Shown: in pieces, positions 42,801 through 51,144 of the stretch
Layout of the letters: every line of letters starts with the position of its first letter
Numbering within the stretch: position 1 is the stretch's first letter
NCBI GenBank assembly: GCA_017429205.1
Contig: JAFRPH010000018.1
Coordinates: 1-52,865, forward strand
From: Bacteroidales bacterium
Lineage (GTDB): Bacteria; Bacteroidota; Bacteroidia; Bacteroidales; UBA932
Direction of reading: 5' to 3'
DNA length: 52,865 nt
Program-made: the position numbers and the translations under genes
Notes under the pieces: model-generated
What the model was told of the DNA's origin: nothing
What the model saw: only the letters and a program-made list of their open reading frames with translations
Database searches by the model: none

Positions 42801-43733
42801 TACGCCCGGAGTCTCGCGGCCCTGCACGGCGGCACCCTCACGCTGGACCGCTCCGTCCCGGATTTCAATTCCTTCGTGCTGGAACTGCCTGTGCATCAGG
42901 AAACGACGGTTGAACTCCCGTCCGTCCGCGAAAAAGAGGAAAGCGAGGAGATGCCCGCCGCCATCGACAATCTCCATCACACTGTCCTCGTGGTGGAAGA
43001 CGACCCGGAGATGCGGGGATACCTTGCCAAAGAACTGTCGGAGCAGTACAACGTCCTGGTGGCCGCCAACGGCGAAGACGCCCTGGAGCTGGTGGAGAGC
43101 CAGCGCATCGACCTCGTCGTGAGCGACATCATGATGCCGGGCATCGACGGCGTGGCCCTGTGCAACCGGATCAAGTCCACGACCGAGTACTGCCACATCC
43201 CGGTCATCCTCCTGACCGCGGCCGTGGGCATGGAAACCCGGATCGAGACGCTCCAGGCCGGCGCCGACGGCTACATCGAGAAGCCGTTCGCCATCGAGCT
43301 GCTCCTGGCGAACATCGCAAACCTGTTCAAGAACCGGGAAATCGCGAACCGCCAGTTCACCCAGTCGCCGCTCACCCATTTCAATTCCATGGTGACGGGC
43401 GGCATGGACCAGGAATTCATGGAAAGGCTGCACGACATCGTGATGAAGCACCTCGCGGAACCCGACCTGAACATCGAGACGCTCACCACCGAGCTGGGCA
43501 CGAGCAAATCGACGCTGTACCGCAAGGTGACGGCGAACACGGGCCTCAACATCAACGAATACATCCGCGTGAGCCGCCTCAAGAAAGCCGCCGAGATGCT
43601 CTCCAGCCAGAAATACCGGATCAGCGAGGTGGCCTATATGACCGGCTTCTCCTCGCCTTCCTACTTCGCCACCTGTTTCCAAAAACAGTTCAACGTTTCC
43701 CCTTCCGCATTCGTAAAAGGCCTAAAGAGTTGA
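39831..43733 (+). CDS. hybrid two-component system sensor/regulator (HTCS)
   Basis: A 1300-residue single-chain sensor, kinase and transcription factor. The ATG at 39831 gives a signal peptide (MKRALLFVILLSSVLLGRAQ). Residues about 22-690 are propeller repeats (LIWLCTREGICMYDG, TLWVGTYGSGLW), then Y_Y_Y about 690-750, and one transmembrane helix about 753-775 (FILYALAALLILGILA). HisKA has His811 in NITHEIRTPLSL. HATPase has N-box NLLSNACKYG near 925, F-box FEKFYQ and G2 box GTGLGL near 985; the G1 region VDSNGERI (954-961) is degenerate. The receiver has the acidic pair Asp1057/Asp1058 and phospho-acceptor Asp1099 (SDIMMPGIDG). An AraC domain ends the protein (TSKSTLYRKV, ISEVAYMTGFSSPSYF). 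It probably controls the divergent SusC operon and possibly the GH9 gene. Confidence 0.95.
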   Translation: MKRALLFVILLSSVLLGRAQNTHTQFRNFSTDDGLPDNSVRAIFQDSYGLIWLCTREGICMYDGLHFKQLEDPSCDILGGLAMSLAEDPQHRLWFITTRGIGFHDLTTGETRTVHRNTSGGLIGAADIAVDRNGMVWFANEDIFCWDPARETLVDYSPIALFHSNTVEADSNGTIWFLATNGDLYRFNTIGGSFERITSGAGERFSRQDIVSDGAGHMLSSAPGGIVLSTDIFTNVTTTLYRTDAGEIRCIVPERGGRCWLGTDHGIIRVDGDRRQVFTHDRSDPDSIAGEDIWSMLLDRQGNLWAGMFYNGLALHRNPRNRVFRHLGRRSGGDLPGDMIRPVVAVDDSHILAGAEDGGLSLINLTDNSVEDLTFPGPSGAPVNIQGLCLDGDDLWIATFGNGVYRMDFPSRKLRKNYLSDLSAATVARTLGGDIYLGTTAGLYRYDRAEDRFQSCPEFGGSFIHALYEDSRGTLWVGTYGSGLWTEKDGVYKHITQNDKEFGLASDYITCIREDSRHRLWVLTETGGACFAGMDEIASGNFRFRSLSRRNGLPSSIACCILEDLDQVLWLTTTHGIVKLDPDDLSIREIYQEEHGNTMNQYSYGSACSTSSGRLFFGTSRGLVGFTPPERSNREPLKLYITEISASGPGLIYSVTEEGKSTLHTQKVRLRYKDLSSLTIRYAAPDFQSSRTGLFRTVLEGKRRSIQSYSSTGETTYTDLAPGRYQFRVNGVGNRREAYRALDIEIRPPLYRSVAAFILYALAALLILGILARQWDHIRQMRMSREVEKLQTEQQKELYDAKINFFTNITHEIRTPLSLIKMPLDKIISSGNYTESNRQELLTMQANAERLLSLTNQLLDLRKMEKMEVKPTFLPNDLAALLRKTCERFVPVAKDQHIQMDVSLPETPFMVDCAREMVEKIVGNLLSNACKYGNGHVRVALEPQPDGERVRVRVDSNGERILEEDADHIFEKFYQGSLARQGKGTGLGLPYARSLAALHGGTLTLDRSVPDFNSFVLELPVHQETTVELPSVREKEESEEMPAAIDNLHHTVLVVEDDPEMRGYLAKELSEQYNVLVAANGEDALELVESQRIDLVVSDIMMPGIDGVALCNRIKSTTEYCHIPVILLTAAVGMETRIETLQAGADGYIEKPFAIELLLANIANLFKNREIANRQFTQSPLTHFNSMVTGGMDQEFMERLHDIVMKHLAEPDLNIETLTTELGTSKSTLYRKVTANTGLNINEYIRVSRLKKAAEMLSSQKYRISEVAYMTGFSSPSYFATCFQKQFNVSPSAFVKGLKS

Positions 43734-43751
43734 TTATTAGGAATTTTTCCG

Positions 43752-43759
43752 TATCTTAG
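43752..43759 (+). promoter_or_regulatory. weak -7-like element before the GH9-like gene
   Basis: TATCTTAG differs from TAnnTTTG at one defined position. It lies 19 bases before the ATG at 43779, in the 45-base gap after the sensor gene. Read-through from the sensor is equally possible. Confidence 0.25.
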
Positions 43760-43778
43760 TGTCGTTAATACCAAAACC

Positions 43779-46304
43779 ATGAAGCGATACTCCCTTTTTG
43801 TCGCCGTGTTGCTCGCGGCGGCATGCCAGAGCGAAGCTCCGGACCTGCAACTCAACGACCTCGGCTACTTCGAGCGCCAGGGCGTGAATGTCCTCGTGTT
43901 CAGCAACCCGTTCAGCGGCGGGTTCAACGACGAGAAGAATTCCGGCATCGAAATCATCCACCACGGGGTGCGGACCGTCCAGGGCGGCGCCGTGCGCCTG
44001 AATGTGACGCCGGAGCAGTGGGACCTCGTGCCCACGATGACCTCGCGGGTGGTCGACACGCTCGCGCAGACCATCGAGGTGGGGATGCGCTTCGACTGGT
44101 ACGACTTCGATTCCCGCGTGGTCGTGGAGCCCAAGGGCAAGGCCGTGGAGATTTCCGTCTGGCTGGACAAGCCCGTGCCGGAGGTGCTGGCGGGCGAAGC
44201 GGGCTTCAACCTGGAATTCCTGCCCTCGCAGTACTGGAACAAGGCCTATCTGGTGGACGGCAAGCCCAACCGCTTCCCGCGCTATGCCGTGAGCGACACG
44301 AAGGTGCGGCCCAACGCGGAGAAGGTGCGCCAGTTCAAGGGGTACCGGACGTATGACGACCGGGGCACCGGCGAGTTCATCGAGCCGCTGCCGCTCAGCG
44401 CCGGCCACGAGTTCCTCCTCGCCCCGGACGATCCAGAGCGGATGGTGAAGGTCGCCAGCGAGAGCGAAATCAAGCTCTACGACGGCCGGATGCTCGCGCA
44501 GAACGGCTGGTACGTCCTGCGGACCGTCCTCCCGGCCGGCCAGACGGGCAAGGTCGTCAGCTGGACCGTGGAGCCGAACGCCGTCCCGGGGTGGATCCGG
44601 GAGCCGAACGTGGGCTTCTCCCAGATGGGCTATGTCCCCGGCCAGCCGAAGGTCGCGGTGATCGAACTGGACAAGAAGGACAAGGTGAAAGCGAAAGCCT
44701 CCGTCTGGAAGGTCGAGGCCGACGGCTCCGAGCGCGAAGCGTTCTCCGGCCCCGTCAAGGTCTGGGGCGACTTCTTCAAATACAATTACGCGAAGTTCGA
44801 TTTCTCCCCGCTCCGCGAGCCCGGCGTCTATTTCCTGAAGTACAGCGATGTCCGCACGGGGAATTTCATCATCGACCCGTCCGTCTATGACAAGATCACC
44901 GTGGCGACGAGCGACGTCTGGATTCCGGTCCATATGAACCATATGGCGGTCCACGAGGCCTACCGCCTCTGGCACGGCGAGCCGTTCAAGGAAGGCTACC
45001 TGCAGGCCCCGCCGTCGACGGACCACTTCGACCTGCACGGACAGGGTCCGACCACGGATACGCGTTTCAAGGCCCTGGAGCTCATTCCCGGCCTGAACGT
45101 GGGCGGTTACTTCGACGCCGGCGACTTCGACATCGAGACGGGCTCCAACATCAGCGTGGTGATGAACCTCATCACCCTGTGGGAGCGCTTCCGCTCGGAG
45201 CGGGACGAGACGTTCGTCAGCGAGGAGCAGCGCTATGTGGAGCTCCATCGGCCCGACGGCGTGCCGGACATCCTCCAGTACATCGAGCACGGCGTCCTGA
45301 ACCTCGTGGCGCAGGCCGAGCAGATCGGCCACATGGCCCAGACGCTCTCGAACTCGGTGCTGGACAACTACCACCACCTAGGCGACGCGGCCGGCATCAC
45401 CGACGGCCTGCACTACGACCCGCGCCTGAAGCCGTACCAGAAGTCGGCGGACGGCAAGTCCAGCGGCACACCGGACGACATGTGGGCCTTCACGAGCCGC
45501 AATCCGGGCCTGGACCTGCAGGCGGCGACGATGTTCGCCGCGGCGAGCCGCGTCCTCACGGAGAAGAACCCGGACCTCGCCCGGCGCGCCCTGAAGCAGT
45601 CCATCCGGCTGGACGAGGAGGCCACGAAACTGATGGCGGCCGACACCACCGGCCGGTTCCGTCGCCGCAACCAAGGCAACAGCTTCTCAACCGCGCTCCA
45701 GCTGTACGTTTCCACCAAGGATCCCAAGTACCTGGCGCAGTTCACCGACGGCGTCTGGCCGGCCCTGGAGCGGATGCCGAACAACGCCATCGGCGCGGCC
45801 CTGGACGCGATCCCGTACCTGGACAACAACTATAAGGAGAAACTCCGCCCGTATGTGGAGAAATACCGCGACTACATCCTTTCGCTGGAAGAGCAGAATC
45901 CGTACGGCGTGCCCATCGGCCTGGGCAACTGGGCCGGCGGCGGCCAGGTGACGGGCTTCGGCACCACCGTGTGCAACGCGCACCGGCACTTCCCCGACAT
46001 CGTGGGCAAGGAGCACATCTACAAGGCGCCGGCGTGGCTGTTCGGCTGCCACCCGTACCACAACTACTCCTGGGTGGCCGCGGTCGGCGCCGCCCGCCCG
46101 AAGCAGGTCTTCTACGGCAACAACCGCGCGGACTTCTCCTTCATCCCCGGCAACATGGCCCCCGGCCTCCTGTTCCGGCAGCCGGACCACTTCGAGAACT
46201 ACGACGACTGGCCCTTCCTCTGGGGTCAGAACGAAGGCACCATCGCCGGGAACACCGGCTACCTGATCTTCGGTGAAACTTTCCGGAACGTCCAGGCGAA
46301 CTAG
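43779..46304 (+). CDS. GH9-like glycoside hydrolase lipoprotein with N-terminal Ig-like domain
   Basis: An 841-residue lipoprotein (LLAAACQ, Cys16). Residues about 20-270 are a beta-rich region I cannot assign. About 270-375 resembles the Ig-like N-terminal domain of GH9 cellulases (VGFSQMGYVPGQPKVAVIEL, REPGVYFLKYSDVRTGNFII). The (alpha/alpha)6 catalytic region follows, with the GH9 hallmark DAGD at 446-449 (GGYFDAGDFDIETG), LQAATMFAAASRVL and ALDAIPYLDNNYKEKL. The acid candidate is Glu819 (WGQNEGTIAGN), where GH9 enzymes carry a late Asn-Glu pair. GH9 usually attacks beta-1,4-glucans, which is unexpected beside arabinan enzymes. The true substrate is open. Confidence 0.8.
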   Translation: MKRYSLFVAVLLAAACQSEAPDLQLNDLGYFERQGVNVLVFSNPFSGGFNDEKNSGIEIIHHGVRTVQGGAVRLNVTPEQWDLVPTMTSRVVDTLAQTIEVGMRFDWYDFDSRVVVEPKGKAVEISVWLDKPVPEVLAGEAGFNLEFLPSQYWNKAYLVDGKPNRFPRYAVSDTKVRPNAEKVRQFKGYRTYDDRGTGEFIEPLPLSAGHEFLLAPDDPERMVKVASESEIKLYDGRMLAQNGWYVLRTVLPAGQTGKVVSWTVEPNAVPGWIREPNVGFSQMGYVPGQPKVAVIELDKKDKVKAKASVWKVEADGSEREAFSGPVKVWGDFFKYNYAKFDFSPLREPGVYFLKYSDVRTGNFIIDPSVYDKITVATSDVWIPVHMNHMAVHEAYRLWHGEPFKEGYLQAPPSTDHFDLHGQGPTTDTRFKALELIPGLNVGGYFDAGDFDIETGSNISVVMNLITLWERFRSERDETFVSEEQRYVELHRPDGVPDILQYIEHGVLNLVAQAEQIGHMAQTLSNSVLDNYHHLGDAAGITDGLHYDPRLKPYQKSADGKSSGTPDDMWAFTSRNPGLDLQAATMFAAASRVLTEKNPDLARRALKQSIRLDEEATKLMAADTTGRFRRRNQGNSFSTALQLYVSTKDPKYLAQFTDGVWPALERMPNNAIGAALDAIPYLDNNYKEKLRPYVEKYRDYILSLEEQNPYGVPIGLGNWAGGGQVTGFGTTVCNAHRHFPDIVGKEHIYKAPAWLFGCHPYHNYSWVAAVGAARPKQVFYGNNRADFSFIPGNMAPGLLFRQPDHFENYDDWPFLWGQNEGTIAGNTGYLIFGETFRNVQAN

Positions 46305-46331
46305 AGCTCGATCCCGAGTCTCCTAAACGTC

Positions 46332-46360
46332 GATGGTGGTCCATGACCTGGACCACCATC
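46332..46360. terminator. hairpin 1 of a double terminator
   Basis: GATGGTGGTCCA (46332-46343) pairs fully with TGGACCACCATC (46349-46360) around TGACC. TTCATTTTAC and then a T6 run (46375-46380) follow on the plus strand, so it probably ends the GH9 transcript. Confidence 0.8.
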
Positions 46361-46386
46361 TTCATTTTACCCCCTTTTTTGCGAAA

Positions 46387-46409
46387 GGTGGTCCACCATA
46401 TGGACCACC
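46387..46409. terminator. hairpin 2 of a double terminator
   Basis: GGTGGTCCA (46387-46395) pairs with TGGACCACC (46401-46409) around CCATA. The arms repeat those of hairpin 1, so arms can also pair across the two hairpins. It faces the end of the (-) SGNH gene at 46452. Confidence 0.7.
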
Positions 46410-46451
46410 ATCGGCACTTTCCGCCGGGGATAAGCCGAAAAAGCCGAAAAC

Positions 46452-47645
46452 CTACCGGAACAGGGCGCGGTCGATGCCCCAGCCCATTTTCTCGTAGCCC
46501 TTGGCATTCAGGTGGAGCCAGTCGCGCTGGTAGAGAAAGGCGGGGTCCAGGCGGTCGGGCTGCGCGGGGTCGGCGACGAGGCGGTCGAAGTCGATCACGC
46601 CGTCGAAGACGCCGCTGGTGCGGATCCATTCATTCAAGGCGACGCGCCCGGCCTCATGGTCCGGGGAGTAGTAGCCGTTGCCCTTTACGGGCGTGACGGT
46701 GGCGCCGAAGACTTTGATGCCGCGCTCGTGGGCCTCCTGGACGATCCGGGTCCATACTTCCTTGATCCCATCAGCGGTGGCCATCGCATTGCGGCTGCCG
46801 CCCAGGTCGTTCGTACCCTCGAAGAGGATGATGTACTTGACGCCAGGATGGCAGAAGAGGTCGCGGACGTAGCGGCTCTCGCCCGTAGGGCCGAGGCCGC
46901 CGCGGAGGATGCAGTTGCCGCCCAGGCCGAAGTTCAGCACGGAGAGGTTCCGCGTGGCGGGATCGGCGAGGAGGGACTTGGAGAGCTGGTCCGTCCAACG
47001 GTCCTGGCCGTTCGTCGTCGTGCCGCGGCCGTCGGTGATGGAATCCCCCAAGACGGCGATTGCGGCGCTCTTCCGATACGGCTTCACGTCGATGGAACTG
47101 ATGGTGTACCAATGGTCTGTCTTCGCGATCGGCGCAGAGAAATCCGTGGTGTAGCCGTCGGCGATGTAGGACGTGGTCCGGGAGCCCGGATGGCTCGTGA
47201 GGAGGGTCGACGAGATCCGTCCGTAGTGGATGGTGATCGCGAGGTTCATCCGGTCCTCCAGCGGGAAGGCGACCGGGTCGGAGACCACGGACTGGCCCGG
47301 ATACATCGTCACGAACGGGCAGCCGTCGAAGGTGAGCTTGACGGTCGTCGCCTCGTCGATTTCAGGCGTGGCGCCCATGGTCTTGGCCACGGCGATTTCC
47401 ACGCCCAGGATGTCCGTCGGATCCGCGTTGAACAGGTTCGACAGGTGCAGCCGGAGGGCTTTTCCGCCGATGGACACCTGCACGATCTGCCGGAAGGAGT
47501 TCCCGGCGAGGCCGGGCTCCGGCGGGCGGTTGTGCGGTTCGGCGATCTGCAGGGCCGTGGCCCAGGTCGTGACCCAGTCGCGCGTCTGCGCGAAAACGGG
47601 GGTGAGGCCCGCCGCGAGGGCGAGCACGAGCAGGAATGTCTTCAT
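46452..47645 (-). CDS. SGNH/GDSL-family secreted esterase
   Basis: A 397-residue enzyme (signal 1-19, LTPVFA|Q). An N-terminal beta-rich region (about 20-180) precedes the SGNH domain: block I GDSITDGRG with Ser202, block II GLGGNC, block III GTND and block V DWLHLN with Asp375 and His378. This arrangement is common in plant-polymer deacetylases and related hydrolases. Its ATG overlaps the GH67 stop by 4 bases, so it is coupled to alpha-glucuronidase. A role in deacetylating glucuronoxylan fragments is likely but not proven. Confidence 0.88.
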   Translation of the reverse strand: MKTFLLVLALAAGLTPVFAQTRDWVTTWATALQIAEPHNRPPEPGLAGNSFRQIVQVSIGGKALRLHLSNLFNADPTDILGVEIAVAKTMGATPEIDEATTVKLTFDGCPFVTMYPGQSVVSDPVAFPLEDRMNLAITIHYGRISSTLLTSHPGSRTTSYIADGYTTDFSAPIAKTDHWYTISSIDVKPYRKSAAIAVLGDSITDGRGTTTNGQDRWTDQLSKSLLADPATRNLSVLNFGLGGNCILRGGLGPTGESRYVRDLFCHPGVKYIILFEGTNDLGGSRNAMATADGIKEVWTRIVQEAHERGIKVFGATVTPVKGNGYYSPDHEAGRVALNEWIRTSGVFDGVIDFDRLVADPAQPDRLDPAFLYQRDWLHLNAKGYEKMGWGIDRALFR

Positions 47646-49669
47646 CGCTGGGGAGGTCTTCTGGGGAAACGTCTCGGTTTGACGATGATCGGGTCGCCCG
47701 CCTCATCGTGCTGCGGCATACCCAGCCGGTCGGACTGGATGTTGCGGAAGATGAGCGAATCGATGGGGGTTCTCAGCGGCTCCACGCCGGCGGGCAGCGG
47801 ACGGCCGGAGAAGGTCTGGAAATAGCCCACGCAGGCGTCGCGCCACCAGCGGGCGTCGCTGGCCTGGATCGTGAGTTTCCGGTCGGCCTCCGCCCACAGG
47901 ACGGGGCTCACGTACGGCTTCAACTCATTCCAGGTGGCACGGAAGCCTTCCACGGTCTTGATGCCGCGGTCGTAATGCAGGCAGATCTCGTCCCACAGGT
48001 CCTTCCCGGAAGCGAGCTTGTAGTCCCAGGGCAGGTGGTGGAACCACAGCAGCAGGTTCTCCGGGCAGGTTTCCAGGTTGTTATAGGTCGACGCCAACGG
48101 CTCGTTGTACTGGTCCACATTGTCGGAGCCCGTGCGGGTGCGGTCGAAGCCGATGCCCGCGCTGTCCGCCTTGTGGTAGTAGGCCGGCGTCCAGTCGGGA
48201 CGGGCGCCCCGGTCCCACGGCATGGGTCCGTAGTGCGTCCCGCCGAACAGGTGGTGCAGGCCCAGCGGCATCTCGTAGTCCACCACGGCCTCGCGGGAAG
48301 CCATCAGGATGTCCTTCACGGGCTCCTGGAACTTCTTCGCGAACGCCTTCTCCTTCATGCCTTCCGGCTTCAGGAACGTCTGGCGGACCCATTCGTCGGC
48401 AATCTGCTCCGCGCTCAGGGTCGGATTCCAGGCGAGGCGGCCGTAGGCGTACCAGTTGGCCTGGGCGAACACGTAGCCGCAGAAATTGGGATCCTGGCCC
48501 GTGTTGGCGACGCCGGCGATGCCCGTGAGGTTCTTATACACGGGAGAGCCCTCGCCGTGCTGGTACGTATCGGCCTGGAGGCATTCCTCCCAGGTCGTGC
48601 CGTGGAAGGCCAGGTGGTTGGAGAAGCCCAGGTACTCCTGCGTGACCTGGAACTCCATCATCATCTTCGTCTTCTCCAGCTTGCCGAACAGCGGGCTGAA
48701 GGGCTCGCGGGGTTGGAAGTCCACCGGGCCATTCTTGACCTGGATGATGACGTTGTCCGCGAACTGGCCGTCCAGCGGGAGGAACTCCTCCACGGCCTGG
48801 TTCGCCCGGTCGGGGCTCGTGGGTGCGTAGACGAAGGCGCGCCACATCACGATGCCGCCGTAGGGCGCAACGGCCTCCGCCAGCATATTGGCGCCGTCCG
48901 CGTGCGTCCGGCCGTAGTCCTGCGGGCCGGCCTGGCCCTCGGAATTGGCCTTCACCAGGAAACCGCCGAAGTCCGGGATGGCGGCGTAAATCTCGGCCGC
49001 CTTGTCCTTCCACCACTGCCTCACCTTCGGATCCAGCGGGTCGCCGCTCTTCAGGCCGGAGAGCGCGATGGGGCTGGTCCACTTGACGGACAGGTAAGTC
49101 TTGACACCGTATTCTCGGAGGATGTCCGCGATCTTCGCCACGCGGGCGATGTGCTCCGCATCCAGGATCAGCGGGTTGGAATTGACATTGTTCAGCGCGG
49201 CGCCGTTCAGGCCGATGGACGCGCACAGTTCGCCGTAGTGGCGGATGCGCTCCACAGGGATTTCCGGCGAGGTCCACTCCCACATCGACTTGCCCGCATA
49301 TCCGCGTTCCACGGAGTCATCCAGGTTGTCCCAGTGGTTCAGGAGCCGGAGGTCGTAGTACGGCTTCTCCTGCAGGTCCAGGCCCGGGCCGGCCTGCCCC
49401 AGCGCTTCCGCGCGCTTGAGGGCGTAGACGCCGTAGCGGAGGCCCGCCTCGGAGCCGCCGTCGACGTGCCGGACGCCGTCCGCGTCGTAGATGTGATAGC
49501 CTTCCGTCGGGAGGGCGGGGTCGATGCCCGCCGCCACGGAGGCGAGGACTTCGTCATAGGAACGGCCGGCGGCGAGCCAGAGGTCGGTGCCGTCCTGCGC
49601 CACGGGCTCAGGCTGGCTGCAAGCGGCGAAAAGGAGCCCGGCGAGGGCCCAGAAAAGATATTTACGCAT
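47642..49669 (-). CDS. GH67 alpha-glucuronidase, probable lipoprotein
   Basis: A 675-residue enzyme that removes (4-O-methyl-)glucuronic acid from the non-reducing end of xylo-oligosaccharides. The N-terminal region and TIM barrel are intact: LLNHWDNLDDSVERGYAG near 109-126, GLNGAALNNVNSNP near 153-166, and GFLVKANSEGQAGPQDYGRT with acid Glu244. EFQVTQEYLGF and TTWEE carry the base candidates. WFHHLPWDYKLASG and YNNLETCPENLLLWFHHL are also typical of GH67. The leader ends LLFAACSQ (Cys17), which indicates lipidation; GH67 enzymes are more often soluble. It lies 17 bases after the CxxCH gene and overlaps the SGNH gene. It is the clearest evidence that glucuronoxylan is a target here. Confidence 0.95.
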   Translation of the reverse strand: MRKYLFWALAGLLFAACSQPEPVAQDGTDLWLAAGRSYDEVLASVAAGIDPALPTEGYHIYDADGVRHVDGGSEAGLRYGVYALKRAEALGQAGPGLDLQEKPYYDLRLLNHWDNLDDSVERGYAGKSMWEWTSPEIPVERIRHYGELCASIGLNGAALNNVNSNPLILDAEHIARVAKIADILREYGVKTYLSVKWTSPIALSGLKSGDPLDPKVRQWWKDKAAEIYAAIPDFGGFLVKANSEGQAGPQDYGRTHADGANMLAEAVAPYGGIVMWRAFVYAPTSPDRANQAVEEFLPLDGQFADNVIIQVKNGPVDFQPREPFSPLFGKLEKTKMMMEFQVTQEYLGFSNHLAFHGTTWEECLQADTYQHGEGSPVYKNLTGIAGVANTGQDPNFCGYVFAQANWYAYGRLAWNPTLSAEQIADEWVRQTFLKPEGMKEKAFAKKFQEPVKDILMASREAVVDYEMPLGLHHLFGGTHYGPMPWDRGARPDWTPAYYHKADSAGIGFDRTRTGSDNVDQYNEPLASTYNNLETCPENLLLWFHHLPWDYKLASGKDLWDEICLHYDRGIKTVEGFRATWNELKPYVSPVLWAEADRKLTIQASDARWWRDACVGYFQTFSGRPLPAGVEPLRTPIDSLIFRNIQSDRLGMPQHDEAGDPIIVKPRRFPRRPPQR

Positions 49670-49686
49670 ATTTTTAGGGTTGTTTC

Positions 49687-51141
49687 TTACTGAAAGATTT
49701 CGCTTTCCGCCTCGAACATCCGGCGGGCATCCTTGACGGTCATGCCGGTGGAGGCATTCCCGAGGTCCGGAACGTTGAAAGACTTCAAGTTATACACATA
49801 AAAGCGGGCGGATTTCTGCGGCAGGACGAACGGCTTGGTCGTGCGCCCGTCCGCGTCCAGGTGGCAGAAATAGGGCTTCCCGTACTGCCCGTCGCCCCGC
49901 TTGCTCGCAAAGACGAACCAGCGGCTGTTGGAGGACCAGCTGTGGTAGGAGTCGGACTTGTCCCCCTTGATTTCGTCCATCGGACGGATTTCGCCGGACT
50001 GCAGGTCCGCCAGGTAGAGGGTGCATTCGGGATGGAACAACGGGAAGGTGCCGTAGTCCGCCACGGTGAACATCAGCCAGCGGCCGTCCGGAGAGGCCTT
50101 CGGATGGCAGACGGAGCCGTTGTTCGTCCGCGCGTTCCAGACCGTGTCCACCTGCTCGCTGATGAGTCCGGTCTCGGGGTCGAAATCGGCCCGGAGCAGG
50201 TCGTACTTGGCGTTCATGATATCCTGCGGCAAGGCCACGGTGTCGGACACGCAGTAGTAGACGGAGCGGCCGTCGGCCGAGAAGCACGGGAAGGTTTCCC
50301 ACTTGTCGCCCCGCATCACGTGCGGGACGTTGATCATCCGGTTGTTCTCGAAGTCCGCGACCGTCAGGTCGGAGGCGGAGTCGTACACCTCCATCCGCGC
50401 GACGGCTTCCGCGTGGAAGCTCGGGAGGATGATGTTGGTGGAGAAGACGCCGAAACGGCCGCCGGGATGCAGTTCCCCGTACACAGTGGCGGAGAGCATG
50501 CCGTCCGCCTTGAGCGAGAGCTTCCGGAGCTTGCCGTTCTGGTTCAGGATGCTGCCGCCCTTGGGGCCGCGGATGTAATACAGGGAGTAATCCCCCCGCG
50601 ACTGTCCATGGACGTGGCAGTTCATGCAGGCGTTTTCCGTATGCTGCCAGTCGCAGATCACGGTTTCGTCGAAGTTCTCGATGCAGCGCTCCATGATGGA
50701 CACCTCGTGGTACATCTGGTAGGACGGTTCGATGAGGCGGTAGGTCAACCAGCCGTCGACCGGGTCCTCGCTCACCTGGATGGACCATCGGTCCGTGAGC
50801 GGCCTGCCCTCGACGACGGCTTCCGCCGTCACGACAATCGTCTGTCCCTCAGCCCCTTCGAGGAATTTCTTCCAGGCGCCGAGGCGCCATTCCACTTCGT
50901 CGCCCCGGATTGTGACGGACTTGTCGCCCAGGGTGAAGGTCGTCTTCGCCTTCCGGACGTCCTTCATCGCGTACCGGAAATTGAGCGGCGCGATGTTGGC
51001 CGGAATGGTGACATCCTTGTAGTCCGGATAGATCACCAGAGGGCCATCGCTGCCGTCCACGGCCGTGGCGGGATCGCCCGCCCTGCACCCCGGCAGCGCC
51101 AAGAGCGCGAGAATCAACAGGTATAAAGAATGGTGTCGCAT
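49687..51141 (-). CDS. PD40-type beta-propeller lipoprotein with a CxxCH haem-binding motif
   Basis: A 484-residue lipoprotein (ALPGC, Cys19). Residues about 35-125 are an Ig-like region. CMNCH at 172-176 matches the covalent c-type haem motif. A TolB/PD40-like propeller follows (about 210-460): FSADGRSVYYCVSD, KASPDGRWLMFTV, SWSSNSRWFVFASKRGDGQ. I do not know its function. It starts 3 bases after the polytopic protein and precedes GH67, so the four genes form one operon. A near-identical second copy begins at 52608. The propeller may bind a ligand or partner, and the Cys pair could also be structural. Confidence 0.85.
   Translation of the reverse strand: MRHHSLYLLILALLALPGCRAGDPATAVDGSDGPLVIYPDYKDVTIPANIAPLNFRYAMKDVRKAKTTFTLGDKSVTIRGDEVEWRLGAWKKFLEGAEGQTIVVTAEAVVEGRPLTDRWSIQVSEDPVDGWLTYRLIEPSYQMYHEVSIMERCIENFDETVICDWQHTENACMNCHVHGQSRGDYSLYYIRGPKGGSILNQNGKLRKLSLKADGMLSATVYGELHPGGRFGVFSTNIILPSFHAEAVARMEVYDSASDLTVADFENNRMINVPHVMRGDKWETFPCFSADGRSVYYCVSDTVALPQDIMNAKYDLLRADFDPETGLISEQVDTVWNARTNNGSVCHPKASPDGRWLMFTVADYGTFPLFHPECTLYLADLQSGEIRPMDEIKGDKSDSYHSWSSNSRWFVFASKRGDGQYGKPYFCHLDADGRTTKPFVLPQKSARFYVYNLKSFNVPDLGNASTGMTVKDARRMFEAESEIFQ
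49700..49944. repeat. copy A of a near-identical direct repeat (copy B at 52621-52865)
   Basis: Aligned at a constant offset of 2921, the 245 bases differ only at two sites (49723/52644 and 49795/52716). The last 149 bases, up to the window edge, are identical. Homology begins weakly at 49690, where the first ten bases differ more. Confidence 0.92.
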
Positions 51142-51144
51142 CGC

